Source: JBBRDU01 sp038203615 (GTDB lineage: Bacteria; Verrucomicrobiota; Verrucomicrobiia; Chthoniobacterales; UBA10450). From it: 64,000 bases of DNA. Positions 40,480-48,375 of the stretch are shown here, in pieces. The notes beneath the pieces were generated by a model. The model was not told where the DNA came from and searched no databases. It saw only the letters and a list, made by a program, of their open reading frames with translations. The position numbers and the translations under genes were made by a program. The stretch is from NCBI GenBank assembly GCA_038203615.1, contig JBBRDU010000008.1:1-64000 (forward strand). The letters run 5' to 3'. How positions within the stretch are numbered: position 1 is the stretch's first letter; every line of letters begins with the position of its first letter.

Positions 40480-41421
40480 TCAGAAATCCGCATTGTGATG
40501 AGTCCCTTCCACCCTTTTCCGGCTGCGGACAATACAAGCGCGCAGGTCGCTTCGGGAAGCAATTTGTGCACCGGGCCACACGATCGTATCCCGCACCAGG
40601 GCGCCCGTTTCGACCCGGCATTCCTCGCCGATGACGGAGCAGCCTTCAATGCGTGCGTCCGGAGCAATGATCGCACTGGGGGCGATGGCCCTGGGCCAAT
40701 CAACCTCAGCCACGTAGGAGGGCTTCCATTGAGTGCTTTTCAGCGTCCGGTGCACCTCCAGGTATTCCATGCGCGAACCGATGTTGAACCAGTTTCCTTC
40801 CTCTAGCGCCACGCCCCCAATGCGGCCACCTTGCCGGATCCAGTCCACCAGGATGGGTATGAAAGAGATTTTTTGCGCGGCGGGAATCTTCCCAAAAACG
40901 TTCGGGTTCCAAACCGAGACGTTGGCGTAATCGAAATTTTCAGTCGGTCCGCTCCCGCGGGTAATCTCGACGATGCGTTCACCCTTCAGCACGACACCCG
41001 CGGCCAGCCCGGTGCGGCGCAGGCCCAGCGTCACGTCGTTGCCCCGGCGCATGTGTTCGTCGATGAGGGTTTCGATATTCAAATCGGTCAGGAGATCGCC
41101 GCTGTAGACGATAAAAGGCGCGTCTTTCAGCCAGGGTTCGGCGTTCTTGATGCCGCCCCCCGTTTCCAGCAAATCCGGTTCATGCACCAGCTGCACCGGG
41201 CGGTCCCGATACGATCCTTCGGAGAAGAGGGCCTGGAAGTGACCAGCCAGGTGATGCGTGTTGATGACAAAGCGCCGGACGCCCAGCGCGATTAAATGAT
41301 CGAGCGCAAAAGTGATGAGTGGTTTTTGAAAAATCGGCAGGAGCGGCTTGGGCAACTCCTCGGTCAAGGGGCGCAGACGCGTGCCCAACCCCGCGCCCAG
41401 CACGAACGCCTGCGTGATCAT
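40480..41421 (-). CDS. Sugar-1-phosphate nucleotidyltransferase, MurU-like with C-terminal beta-helix
   Basis: 313 residues. The N-terminal nucleotidyltransferase domain starts with the signature GAGLGTRLRPLTEELPKPLL (8-27), where the Lys and Arg contact the nucleotide; YSGDLLTD contributes the metal-binding Asp. MurU makes UDP-MurNAc from MurNAc-1-phosphate. Typical MurU is ~220-240 residues. Here ~70 extra residues form a left-handed beta-helix (AIAPSAIIAPDARIEGCSVI, GALVRDTIVWPGAQI), as in GDP-mannose or glucose-1-phosphate nucleotidyltransferases. So the substrate is likely but not certainly MurNAc-1-P. It is the first gene of the pair with the AmgK-like kinase. Confidence 0.82.
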   Translation of the reverse strand: MITQAFVLGAGLGTRLRPLTEELPKPLLPIFQKPLITFALDHLIALGVRRFVINTHHLAGHFQALFSEGSYRDRPVQLVHEPDLLETGGGIKNAEPWLKDAPFIVYSGDLLTDLNIETLIDEHMRRGNDVTLGLRRTGLAAGVVLKGERIVEITRGSGPTENFDYANVSVWNPNVFGKIPAAQKISFIPILVDWIRQGGRIGGVALEEGNWFNIGSRMEYLEVHRTLKSTQWKPSYVAEVDWPRAIAPSAIIAPDARIEGCSVIGEECRVETGALVRDTIVWPGAQIASRSDLRACIVRSRKRVEGTHHNADF

Positions 41422-41535
41422 CGTTGGGAAAGGAGAGATGTTCTGCGCGATCTCCCGCGTGGCCAGAGGAAGAAGCTTGTCACCGCCCTGGCACCATCAT
41501 CTTGTGCGGCGAGGCGCTCTGCGGGAAGGTTAGGC

Positions 41536-42036
41536 ATGGCGGAAGAGATCGTTTGGCGCGGAAGTTCCTCACAGTGGAAAAATCTCGGGCGATATTTCTT
41601 CTGCGCCCTGCTGGGCGCCGTCATCGTCGCGATCTTTCTGATCGCGTCAAGTATCTCACCCCCTGAACTGCGCCGCTTCAGTCCATTCATTTTATTGCTC
41701 CTGGCTGCGCCGATCTTTATGGCGCTCAGCCGCTATCTCCAAACGAAAAGTAAAAGGTACGAGCTGACCACGGAGCGATTGAAGACCACTCAGGGTGTGT
41801 TCAACAAGGTGACGGAGACGCTGGAATTGTATCGAGTCAAAGATCTCGAGACCCGGCAACCCTTTTTCTATCGCCTCGCTGGACTGGAGAACGTTCAGCT
41901 CAATACGTCGGATGTGTCGTCTCCGGCCGTCCTGATTGAAGCCGTGCCGGCGAGACTGGTGCTGGCCGATAAAACGCGCAACCAAGTGGAAGCAGTTCGG
42001 GCCCAGAAAGGCGTGCGCGAAGTCGACGTGGAATAA
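41536..42036 (+). CDS. Membrane protein with bacterial PH domain (YdbS/bPH2-like)
   Basis: 166 residues from the ATG at 41536 (MAEEIVWRGSSSQWKNLGRY). Two adjacent membrane helices (~20-40 and ~48-65) are followed by a bPH2 domain (KSKRYELTTERLKTTQGVFNKVTETLELYRV, quoted in part), with the typical RVKDLE segment and an NTSD turn. The role of such proteins is unclear; some affect membrane stress. It is divergent from the MurU-like gene and converges with the ArsR gene, whose stop is 5 bases away. The longer open frame upstream is rejected. Confidence 0.85.
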   Translation: MAEEIVWRGSSSQWKNLGRYFFCALLGAVIVAIFLIASSISPPELRRFSPFILLLLAAPIFMALSRYLQTKSKRYELTTERLKTTQGVFNKVTETLELYRVKDLETRQPFFYRLAGLENVQLNTSDVSSPAVLIEAVPARLVLADKTRNQVEAVRAQKGVREVDVE

Positions 42037-42040
42037 GGCT

Positions 42041-42364
42041 TCAAAGATTCCTTGGGCGGTTTTCCTCCAGGGCCTTCTTCAGGTCGAACAAGGCACGGAG
42101 TCGCCCTTCCTCGTATTTCCTCATCCAGCGCTCAGCCATCAGGGAAAGCGGAACCGGGTTGAGATAATGCAGTTTCTCGCGACCGCGCCATAACGGGATG
42201 ACAAGGTCGGCTCTTTTTAAAATGGTCAGGTGTTTGGTCACCGCCTGACGCGACATGGCGGCGTCGCGGCAAAGTTCCTGCAAGGTCTGGCCATTGCGGA
42301 GATGGAGCCGGTCGAGCAACGTCCGGCGACTCGGATCAGCCAGGGCCTTGAAGAGAGCATCCAC
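42041..42364 (-). CDS. ArsR/SmtB-family winged-helix repressor
   Basis: 107 residues, GTG start at 42364. The winged-helix core has ALADPSRRTLLDRL, the recognition helix region MSRQAVTKHLTILKRADLVI and the wing RGREKLHYLNPVPL. No Cys pair or other metal ligands are visible, so it belongs to the metal-independent group that usually sits next to an SRPBCC/AHSA1 gene. No such partner is present here. The start codon lies 6 bases after a perfect -10 hexamer, so the mRNA is probably leaderless. A perfect inverted repeat between -35 and -10 indicates autorepression. Confidence 0.9.
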   Translation of the reverse strand: MDALFKALADPSRRTLLDRLHLRNGQTLQELCRDAAMSRQAVTKHLTILKRADLVIPLWRGREKLHYLNPVPLSLMAERWMRKYEEGRLRALFDLKKALEENRPRNL

Positions 42365-42369
42365 CTGTA

Positions 42370-42400
42370 ATTATAATGCAACTAAAAGGTTGCATGTCAA
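42370..42400 (-). promoter_or_regulatory. Promoter with operator filling the -35/-10 spacer of the arsR-like gene
   Basis: On the minus strand: TTGACA (42400-42395), a 19-base spacer TGCAACCTTTTAGTTGCAT, and TATAAT (42375-42370). The inverted repeat ATGCAAC-N6-GTTGCAT (42376-42395) fills the spacer exactly. Both hexamers are perfect consensus. The transcription start is expected at about 42364-42363, which is the GTG start codon. Confidence 0.82.
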
Positions 42401-42454
42401 AATCCTCAGCCGATTTTCCCAGAGGAATCGCGCCGGCACCTCCCCCGCGCCAGC

Positions 42455-43444
42455 CTAGTTGCGCATGTAAAGCGTCCGCGTCCCGAAATCGATGATCCCG
42501 TGGTTCCGACTCAGGATCTCCGCTCCCAACAGGCCGGCCACAGGGGGCCTGCCACTGAGCAAGTGATCGTGGATCAACCCCTGCAAATCCACCACGCCCA
42601 CCTCTTTTCCCATAATCACGGTCGAGCCGACCGAAATCCTCCGGATCGTCGCCATTTGCACCCCGCGCTGCTTCAGGTTCACGGCCGCCGAACTGAAAGG
42701 CGTCTGCCTCATTGGGATCCGCATTTGTCGAACAAAGGACCGATGCAAAAGCGTCGCGAAGGCCCCCGTGTCCACCATCAGCTTGGCGGCGGTCCCGTTA
42801 ATCGAAGCGTTAACGTAAAGATTGAATCCGTCGCTCACCTGGATGGGCACGGCGTTGAGACCGCGATGGTCTATCCCCGGGACCGAGCCCGGCTGCTGCG
42901 GGTCGAGTTTGAGGATCAGAAGCTTGCGCTGGCAATCCAGCACCGCCTTGGTCGGAAACAGGATGTCGGCGCCGAGGATCCCATCTATTTCCTGCTCGTC
43001 CAGGAGGCGGGCCGCCTGGGCCGAGCTGCCCAGATCGATCGCCACGACAGGTTCATCCAGCAGGTCGAGACTGCCCAGCCGGAAATGGTGCACGATCGCG
43101 ACATTATTAAAGGCGCCGTTGATCTGAAGGCGGGCCGGCAAATTCGAACTGGTCGGGATGCCGGTCAGGCGGAAATGCTGGCGCCGGTTCACCGCGATGG
43201 CGCTGACGGGCGCCCCGCTGTCCACCCCGAGCCAGGCTTCCCGGCCGTTGATGGAGGCGCGCACGAGCAGATGATTCTGTTTCGATCGCACCAGCGGAAG
43301 AGCTTCAAACTGAGCGCTTTTCTGCGCTCTGTTTTGGTTTTGAGCGGATGCGGGACTGGCCGCCCAGCCATTCGCCACCAGGGCCAACGCCGCGAGCAGC
43401 GAACAAGCAGTGCGAGCGGAGTGGACAAGAGTGGGGAGAGTCAC
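42455..43444 (-). CDS. Exported bilobal retropepsin-like aspartic protease
   Basis: 329 residues, GTG start, with a signal peptide (~10-34, ARTACSLLAALALVANGWAA). Two retropepsin-like halves follow in one chain. Lobe 1 has the catalytic DSG at 75-77 (WLGVDSGAPVSAI) and the hydrophobic-Gly ILGADIL at 156-162. Lobe 2 has DTG at 225-227 (KLMVDTGAFATLL) and LLGAEIL at 305-311. Each half has the motif pair that a retropepsin monomer carries. A single chain could therefore form the two-Asp active site that retroviral proteases build by dimerisation. Substrate unknown; location periplasmic or outer membrane. Monocistronic. Confidence 0.85.
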   Translation of the reverse strand: MTLPTLVHSARTACSLLAALALVANGWAASPASAQNQNRAQKSAQFEALPLVRSKQNHLLVRASINGREAWLGVDSGAPVSAIAVNRRQHFRLTGIPTSSNLPARLQINGAFNNVAIVHHFRLGSLDLLDEPVVAIDLGSSAQAARLLDEQEIDGILGADILFPTKAVLDCQRKLLILKLDPQQPGSVPGIDHRGLNAVPIQVSDGFNLYVNASINGTAAKLMVDTGAFATLLHRSFVRQMRIPMRQTPFSSAAVNLKQRGVQMATIRRISVGSTVIMGKEVGVVDLQGLIHDHLLSGRPPVAGLLGAEILSRNHGIIDFGTRTLYMRN

Positions 43445-43587
43445 GCCGCGGAGGATAGCATGCTTCTTCGCACGAGAAAGCAGTGATTACTCAGGAAAGG
43501 CCCAAGTGAATAGGGGGCGGCTTTTCTTCGTCGATCCCAGGTGTTGGAATTGCACGATGACGCGCGAGACGTTACAAGAGAGTTAAC

Positions 43588-44727
43588 ATGATTCCGTTTA
43601 CCAGATGGTTTGTCCTTTCCGCTCTTTGTCTTTGCCCTGGCCTGATTTCATCCGCCTCTGCTCAGGATATTATCATTGGCGAATTCGCCTCCCTCACCGG
43701 AAGTGAGGCCACCTTCGGCATCAATTCGAGCAACGGCGTGGAGTTGGCCAAAGAGGAGATCAATAACTCCGGCGGACTTCTGGGCGGTCGCAAGATCAAG
43801 ATCATCGTGGAAGATGATCAATCCAAGCCGGGTCAGCCCTCGGCCGCCGTGAAAAAATTGGTGGCTAACGACAAGTCGGTCGCCATTCTCGGCGAGATTG
43901 CCAGTTCGCGTTCTCTCGAAGCCGCGCCGATTTGCCAGGAAGCGAAAATTCCCATGGTTTCACCGGGATCGACCAATCCCGCCGTCACCGAAAAGGGCGA
44001 TTATATCTTCCGGGTCTGCTTCATCGATCCGTTCCAGGGAACGGTCATGGCCAAGTTTGCGCTCGACCATCTGCACGTCAAAAAGGTGGCGATCCTGCAG
44101 GACGTGAAGAGCGATTACTCCAAGGGCCTGGCCCAGTTCTTTAAGGAATACTTTACCAGCCATGGCGGACAGATCGTGGGCGACCGTTCCTACACGGGCG
44201 GGGGCATCGACAAGGATTTCCGGGCTCAACTCACCTCGCTCAAGACGTCGCAACCGGAGGCGATTTTCGTTCCGGGCTATTACACCGAGGCGGGATTGAT
44301 CGCGAAACAGGCCCGTTCGTTAGGCATCAAGGTTCCGCTGATGGGCGGCGACGGCTGGGATTCGCCCAAGCTCACCGAAATCGGAGGGACCGCGCTGAAC
44401 GGCTGTTATTTTTCGACCCATTTCTCCGTCCAAGACAAGAATCCGAATGTGCAGGACTTCGTGAAGAAATATCAGGCCAAATACAAGGCTTTGCCCGATG
44501 GCATGGCCCCCCTCGGCTACGATGCGATGATGATTCTCGCGCAATCCATCAAGACGGCGGGCTCGACCGACGGCCCGAAAGTACGGGATGCACTCGCCAG
44601 CGTGAAAGATTATCCCGGCGTGACCGGCAACATCACCATCGATGAAAAACGGAATGCGACCAAGTCCGCGGTCGTTCTCGAAGTGAAGGATGGCCAGGCC
44701 CAGTTTGTCACAACGGTTCCCCCTTGA
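43588..44727 (+). CDS. livJ: Branched-chain amino acid-type ABC transporter, periplasmic binding protein
   Basis: 379 residues. Signal peptide ~1-25 (FVLSALCLCPGLISSASA), then a type I periplasmic-binding fold of the LivJ/LivK/HAAT family (GEFASLTGSEATFGINSSNG, LLGGRKIKIIVEDDQSKPGQ, VSPGSTNPAVTEKG). It delivers its ligand to the LivHMGF permease encoded directly downstream. Ligands in this family include branched-chain amino acids, urea and other amides, so specificity is not certain. It is the first gene of a complete five-gene set. Confidence 0.93.
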   Translation: MIPFTRWFVLSALCLCPGLISSASAQDIIIGEFASLTGSEATFGINSSNGVELAKEEINNSGGLLGGRKIKIIVEDDQSKPGQPSAAVKKLVANDKSVAILGEIASSRSLEAAPICQEAKIPMVSPGSTNPAVTEKGDYIFRVCFIDPFQGTVMAKFALDHLHVKKVAILQDVKSDYSKGLAQFFKEYFTSHGGQIVGDRSYTGGGIDKDFRAQLTSLKTSQPEAIFVPGYYTEAGLIAKQARSLGIKVPLMGGDGWDSPKLTEIGGTALNGCYFSTHFSVQDKNPNVQDFVKKYQAKYKALPDGMAPLGYDAMMILAQSIKTAGSTDGPKVRDALASVKDYPGVTGNITIDEKRNATKSAVVLEVKDGQAQFVTTVPP

Positions 44728-44777
44728 TGGTTGAGGGTTGATTGTTGCCAGCGGATCGAGGCAGACTCCGAGCGATC

Positions 44778-45692
44778 ATGTCTTCGACCGAGTTCTTTCA
44801 ACAGTTGATCAATGGGTTGTCGCTGGGTGCGTTTTACGCGCTGATCGCGCTCGGTTACACCATGGTCTACGGCGTCCTGCGCTTCATTAACTTCGCGCAC
44901 GGGGATGTCTTCATGATCGGCGCGTTTTGCGGCTATTATTTCACTCCGCGCATTCTGCCCCATTTTTCCGGAGCCTCGGCCCCGCTCGGCGTCGCCGCCG
45001 TTCTGCTGGTGACCATGCTGACCTGCGCCGCGCTCGGCATTCTCATCGAGCGACTGGCCTATCGTCCGCTGCGTAGCCGTCCAAAATTGACGGTGCTGAT
45101 CACCGCCATCGGCGTCTCTCTTTTTCTCGAGTATGGCGGACAGTTTCTCTTCGGGGCCGATCCGAAGCCGTTTCCGGAACTCATCGCCGACCGCCCTCTC
45201 GAAAACACCGGCGCCCTCACCATCACCACCACGCAATTGGCCGCCTTTATCGTTACCATCGTGCTGCTGGTCGCCCTCACCTTTATCGTCAAACGCACCA
45301 AACTAGGCATCGCTATGCGCGCGGTTTCCAATAACGCCACGGCCGCTGCCCTCATGGGCGTGAACATCGACACGGTCGTTTCCTTCACCTTCGGGCTGGG
45401 CAGCGCGCTGGCCGGCGCCGCCGGCATTCTTTATTCGCTCAGTTACCCCTCCATCGATCCGCTCATGGGTTTGCTGCCGGGCGTGAAGGCGTTCGTCGCG
45501 GCCGTGCTCGGTGGGATTGGCAACATCCCGGGCGCCGCCGTCGGTGGCATTATCCTGGGCGTGGTGGAGACTTTTGTGGGCGGCTCGGCCTTCTCGACCT
45601 ATCGCGATGCCATCGCCTTCGCCCTCCTCATCCTCATCCTGCTTTTCCGCCCCGCCGGAATTTTCGGACGCATGCAGGCGGAGAAAGTTTAG
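44778..45692 (+). CDS. livH: Branched-chain amino acid-type ABC transporter permease LivH
   Basis: 304 residues from the ATG at 44778 (MSSTEFFQQLINGLSLGAFY), with ~8 membrane helices. The LivH pattern includes ALGYTMVYGVLRFINFAHGD near the N-terminus and GVKAFVAAVLGGIGNIPGAA (the ATPase-coupling loop) near the C-terminus. A TTG further upstream would lengthen the frame without family similarity. It pairs with LivM in the inner membrane. The livJ stop lies 50 bases upstream. Confidence 0.95.
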   Translation: MSSTEFFQQLINGLSLGAFYALIALGYTMVYGVLRFINFAHGDVFMIGAFCGYYFTPRILPHFSGASAPLGVAAVLLVTMLTCAALGILIERLAYRPLRSRPKLTVLITAIGVSLFLEYGGQFLFGADPKPFPELIADRPLENTGALTITTTQLAAFIVTIVLLVALTFIVKRTKLGIAMRAVSNNATAAALMGVNIDTVVSFTFGLGSALAGAAGILYSLSYPSIDPLMGLLPGVKAFVAAVLGGIGNIPGAAVGGIILGVVETFVGGSAFSTYRDAIAFALLILILLFRPAGIFGRMQAEKV

Positions 45693-45721
45693 ACCGGCAT
45701 ACTGCGCCGCTCGCCCGGGCC

Positions 45722-46720
45722 ATGAACTATCGGCACATTAAAAAATTTGCGCTGCTCGGCGCGATTATCGTCAGCGCGGTCGCCTCCCACTATTCGGGAG
45801 CGATCAACTCTTATTACCTGCAGGTCGTCCTTTTCATCGGCATCAACATGACCCTCGCGGTCAGTTTGAATCTGATTAACGGATACACGGGCCAGTTTTC
45901 ACTGGGTCACGCCGGATTTATGGCCATTGGCGCCTACACGGCTGCCTATCTTTCGACCGAGCACAGCGCCGCCATCTTCAATCTCATGGGCGGGGCCAAC
46001 TCGTTCAGCATCTCCGTGCTCTTCGTCGGCGCCCTCCTGGCCGGGGGCCTCGCCGCGGCCGTCGCCGGTTTGATCGTGGGGGTGCCGTCTCTGCGCCTGA
46101 AGGGCGACTATCTCGCCATTGTCACGCTGGGCTTCGGCGAAATCATTCGCGTGCTCATCCAAAACACCGACGCGGTGGGCGGACCGCGCGGCTATAGCGG
46201 TATCGCCGGTTACACGACGTTGTTTTGGACCTACCTGGTCGCCGCCATCACTATTTATGTCGTCGTTAGTCTGATCGATTCCACCTACGGTCGCGGCTTC
46301 CTGACGGTGCGCGACGACGAAGTGGCGGCAGAGGCGGTGGGAATTAACACCACGCGCTACAAGGTCACTGCCTTTGTGCTCGGCGCATTTTTCGCGGGCG
46401 TAGCCGGCGGCTTGTACGCTCACAGCACAACCTATATCAATCCGAGCGGGTTCGATTTTCAACGTTCCGTCGAGGTCGTCATTATGGTCATTCTCGGCGG
46501 AATGGGCAGCACCGCGGGGGTTGCGCTGGCCGCGATCGTCTTGACCCTGCTGCTCGAATATCTGCGGTTTGTCTCGGGATATGAGTGGCTGCCCGAGATC
46601 CTGCGGCGCATCGCCGCCAACCGCATGATCATTTACTCCCTCGTTTTGATCGCTCTCATGTTGCTGCGGCCCCAGGGACTTTTTGGCCGCGTCCCCCGCC
46701 GGGGTGGCACACCCAAATGA
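45722..46720 (+). CDS. livM: Branched-chain amino acid-type ABC transporter permease LivM
   Basis: 332 residues with ~9-10 membrane helices. LivM signatures: NLINGYTGQFSLGHAGFMAIGAY (quoted here as family pattern), LRLKGDYLAIVTLGFGEIIR and the coupling region VVIMVILGGMGSTAGVALAA. It overlaps livG by 4 bases (ATGA at 46717-46720), so both are translationally coupled. It forms the heterodimeric channel with LivH. Confidence 0.95.
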   Translation: MNYRHIKKFALLGAIIVSAVASHYSGAINSYYLQVVLFIGINMTLAVSLNLINGYTGQFSLGHAGFMAIGAYTAAYLSTEHSAAIFNLMGGANSFSISVLFVGALLAGGLAAAVAGLIVGVPSLRLKGDYLAIVTLGFGEIIRVLIQNTDAVGGPRGYSGIAGYTTLFWTYLVAAITIYVVVSLIDSTYGRGFLTVRDDEVAAEAVGINTTRYKVTAFVLGAFFAGVAGGLYAHSTTYINPSGFDFQRSVEVVIMVILGGMGSTAGVALAAIVLTLLLEYLRFVSGYEWLPEILRRIAANRMIIYSLVLIALMLLRPQGLFGRVPRRGGTPK

Positions 46721-47496
46721 GCGCGCCACTGCTTGATCTGCAAAAATGCACAATTCGTTTCGGAGGGCTCACCGCTGTCTCCGAATTCAACCTGCAGGTC
46801 GGCCCCAATGACCTTGTCGGGTTGATCGGACCGAACGGCGCCGGCAAGACCACCGTCTTTAATATGATCACCGGAGTCTACCGACCAACGTCCGGATCGA
46901 TCATTTTCAACAACGCCTCCAGCGTCGGGCTGAAGCCGAACGTCATCACCCGCCGGGGCATCGCCCGCACTTTCCAAAACATCCGCCTCTTTCCGACGCT
47001 GACCGTCTTCGATAATGTCCGCGCCGGTTTCAATGCGCGGTTGCGTCATGGCCTGGCCCACGCGCTTTGGCGCATGGGCGCGTTTTATCGCGAGGAAGGC
47101 GAAGTCGAGCAGCAGGTGAAGGATCTTCTCGATATTTTCGATCTGGGAAAATTCCGGGACAGCCTTTGCGGCAGTCTTTCCTACGGGGATCAGCGCCGGC
47201 TGGAGATTGTGCGCGCACTCGCCACCCGGCCCAAACTCCTTCTCCTCGACGAACCGGCCGCCGGAATGAATCCGCGCGAGAAGGAGAAACTCATGGAGTT
47301 GATCCAGTTCGTGAAGCAAAAGTTTCAAATCGCAGTCCTGCTGGTCGAGCACGACATGAAAGTGGTGATGGGAATCTGCCAGCAGATCGCGGTCCTCGAT
47401 TACGGGGTGAAGATCGCGCAGGGAACTCCGGTGGAGGTCCAAAAAAATCCCAAAGTGATCGAAGCCTACCTCGGCGAGGAGCCGAAGAAGGAGTGA
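46717..47496 (+). CDS. livG: Branched-chain amino acid-type ABC transporter ATPase LivG
   Basis: 259 residues from the ATG at 46717 that overlaps the livM stop. Walker A GPNGAGKTT near residue 40, signature LSYGDQRRLEIVRALA, Walker B LLLLDEPAAGMNPREK. The LivG-type C-terminal extension (MGICQQIAVLDYGVKIAQGTP) is present. It energises import with LivF. It is separated from livF by a 168-base gap with heptanucleotide repeats, although it ends in the same orientation. Confidence 0.96.
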   Translation: MSAPLLDLQKCTIRFGGLTAVSEFNLQVGPNDLVGLIGPNGAGKTTVFNMITGVYRPTSGSIIFNNASSVGLKPNVITRRGIARTFQNIRLFPTLTVFDNVRAGFNARLRHGLAHALWRMGAFYREEGEVEQQVKDLLDIFDLGKFRDSLCGSLSYGDQRRLEIVRALATRPKLLLLDEPAAGMNPREKEKLMELIQFVKQKFQIAVLLVEHDMKVVMGICQQIAVLDYGVKIAQGTPVEVQKNPKVIEAYLGEEPKKE

Positions 47497-47524
47497 TCAG
47501 AACCCTTAAGTATTTTACTCCTCC

Positions 47525-47660
47525 CTTGAAAGCTCCAAAAGCCAACATCCGAGCACCACGGAAACTTCCATCATCCAAATTGCAAGACCCCAGACCATTC
47601 TTGGAGTTTGAATTTTGGAGGTTTTTTGGACCTTGGAGCTTGGAATTTGGAATTTCCTCT
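47525..47660. repeat. Heptad-rich inverted repeat in the livG-livF gap
   Basis: The downstream half carries degenerate tandem heptamers of the type TTGGAAT/TTGGAGC (CTTGGAGCTTGGAATTTGG at ~47632-47650). The upstream half carries the complementary form (GCTCCAAAAGCC, ATCCAAATTGCAAG). The two halves could pair into a long imperfect hairpin. Base composition is distinctly AT-richer than the flanking genes. Confidence 0.6.
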
Positions 47661-47664
47661 CATC

Positions 47665-48375
47665 ATGCTCGAAATTAAGGATCTCGCAGTCAATTACGGG
47701 ACGATCACCGCTCTGCACGGCATCTCCCTCAGTGTCGCAACGGGCGACATCGTCACGCTGATCGGTGCGAATGGCGCCGGAAAATCGACCACCCTGCGGA
47801 CCATTTCCGGTCTTCTCAAAGCGCAAAAAGGCCAGATCCTGCACGAAGGGACCGATATCACGAATCAGCCGCCCCACCGGATTGTAGCGCGCGGCATTTG
47901 CCAGGTGCCGGAAGGACGCATGATTTTCGCCAACCTCACCGTGCGCGAAAACCTCCTCATGGGCGCGTACCTGCGCAAGGATCGCTCAAAGTTTGGATCT
48001 GACTTCGATTTTATTTTTGGAATTTTTCCACGCCTGCAAGAGCGGCTCCGCCAGGTGGCCGGCACCTTGTCCGGGGGCGAACAGCAAATGCTGGCCATCG
48101 GCCGCGCGCTCATGAGCAAACCGCGCTGCCTCATGCTGGACGAGCCTTCACTCGGCATCGCGCCCATCCTCGTGAAAACGATTTTTCAGAAGATCGTCGA
48201 GATCAACAAATCGTTAGGCATCACCATTTTGCTCGTCGAACAAAACGCCAATCTCGCCCTCGAAGTTTCGCACTATGGCTACGTCCTCGAGACCGGACGC
48301 ATTCTGTTGCACGACAAGTCCCCCGCGCTACGCGCCAATGAAAAGGTCAAGACCGCCTACCTAGGCGGGGGATGA
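47665..48375 (+). CDS. livF: Branched-chain amino acid-type ABC transporter ATPase LivF
   Basis: 236 residues from the ATG at 47665 (MLEIKDLAVNYGTITALHGI). Walker A GANGAGKSTT, signature LSGGEQQMLAIGRALM, Walker B CLMLDEPSLGIAPILVK. It lacks the LivG C-terminal extension, as expected. It is the last gene of livJHMGF. Its 3' end overlaps the convergent DUF4912 gene by 15 bases, so antisense or collision effects at the ends of both genes are possible. Confidence 0.96.
   Translation: MLEIKDLAVNYGTITALHGISLSVATGDIVTLIGANGAGKSTTLRTISGLLKAQKGQILHEGTDITNQPPHRIVARGICQVPEGRMIFANLTVRENLLMGAYLRKDRSKFGSDFDFIFGIFPRLQERLRQVAGTLSGGEQQMLAIGRALMSKPRCLMLDEPSLGIAPILVKTIFQKIVEINKSLGITILLVEQNANLALEVSHYGYVLETGRILLHDKSPALRANEKVKTAYLGGG

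Noticed and set aside
42500..43486. A 328-codon open frame on the plus strand
   Set aside because: It is antisense to the retropepsin-like gene, has no domain-like composition, and long antisense frames are common in GC-rich DNA. The minus-strand gene has a signal peptide and clear active-site motifs.
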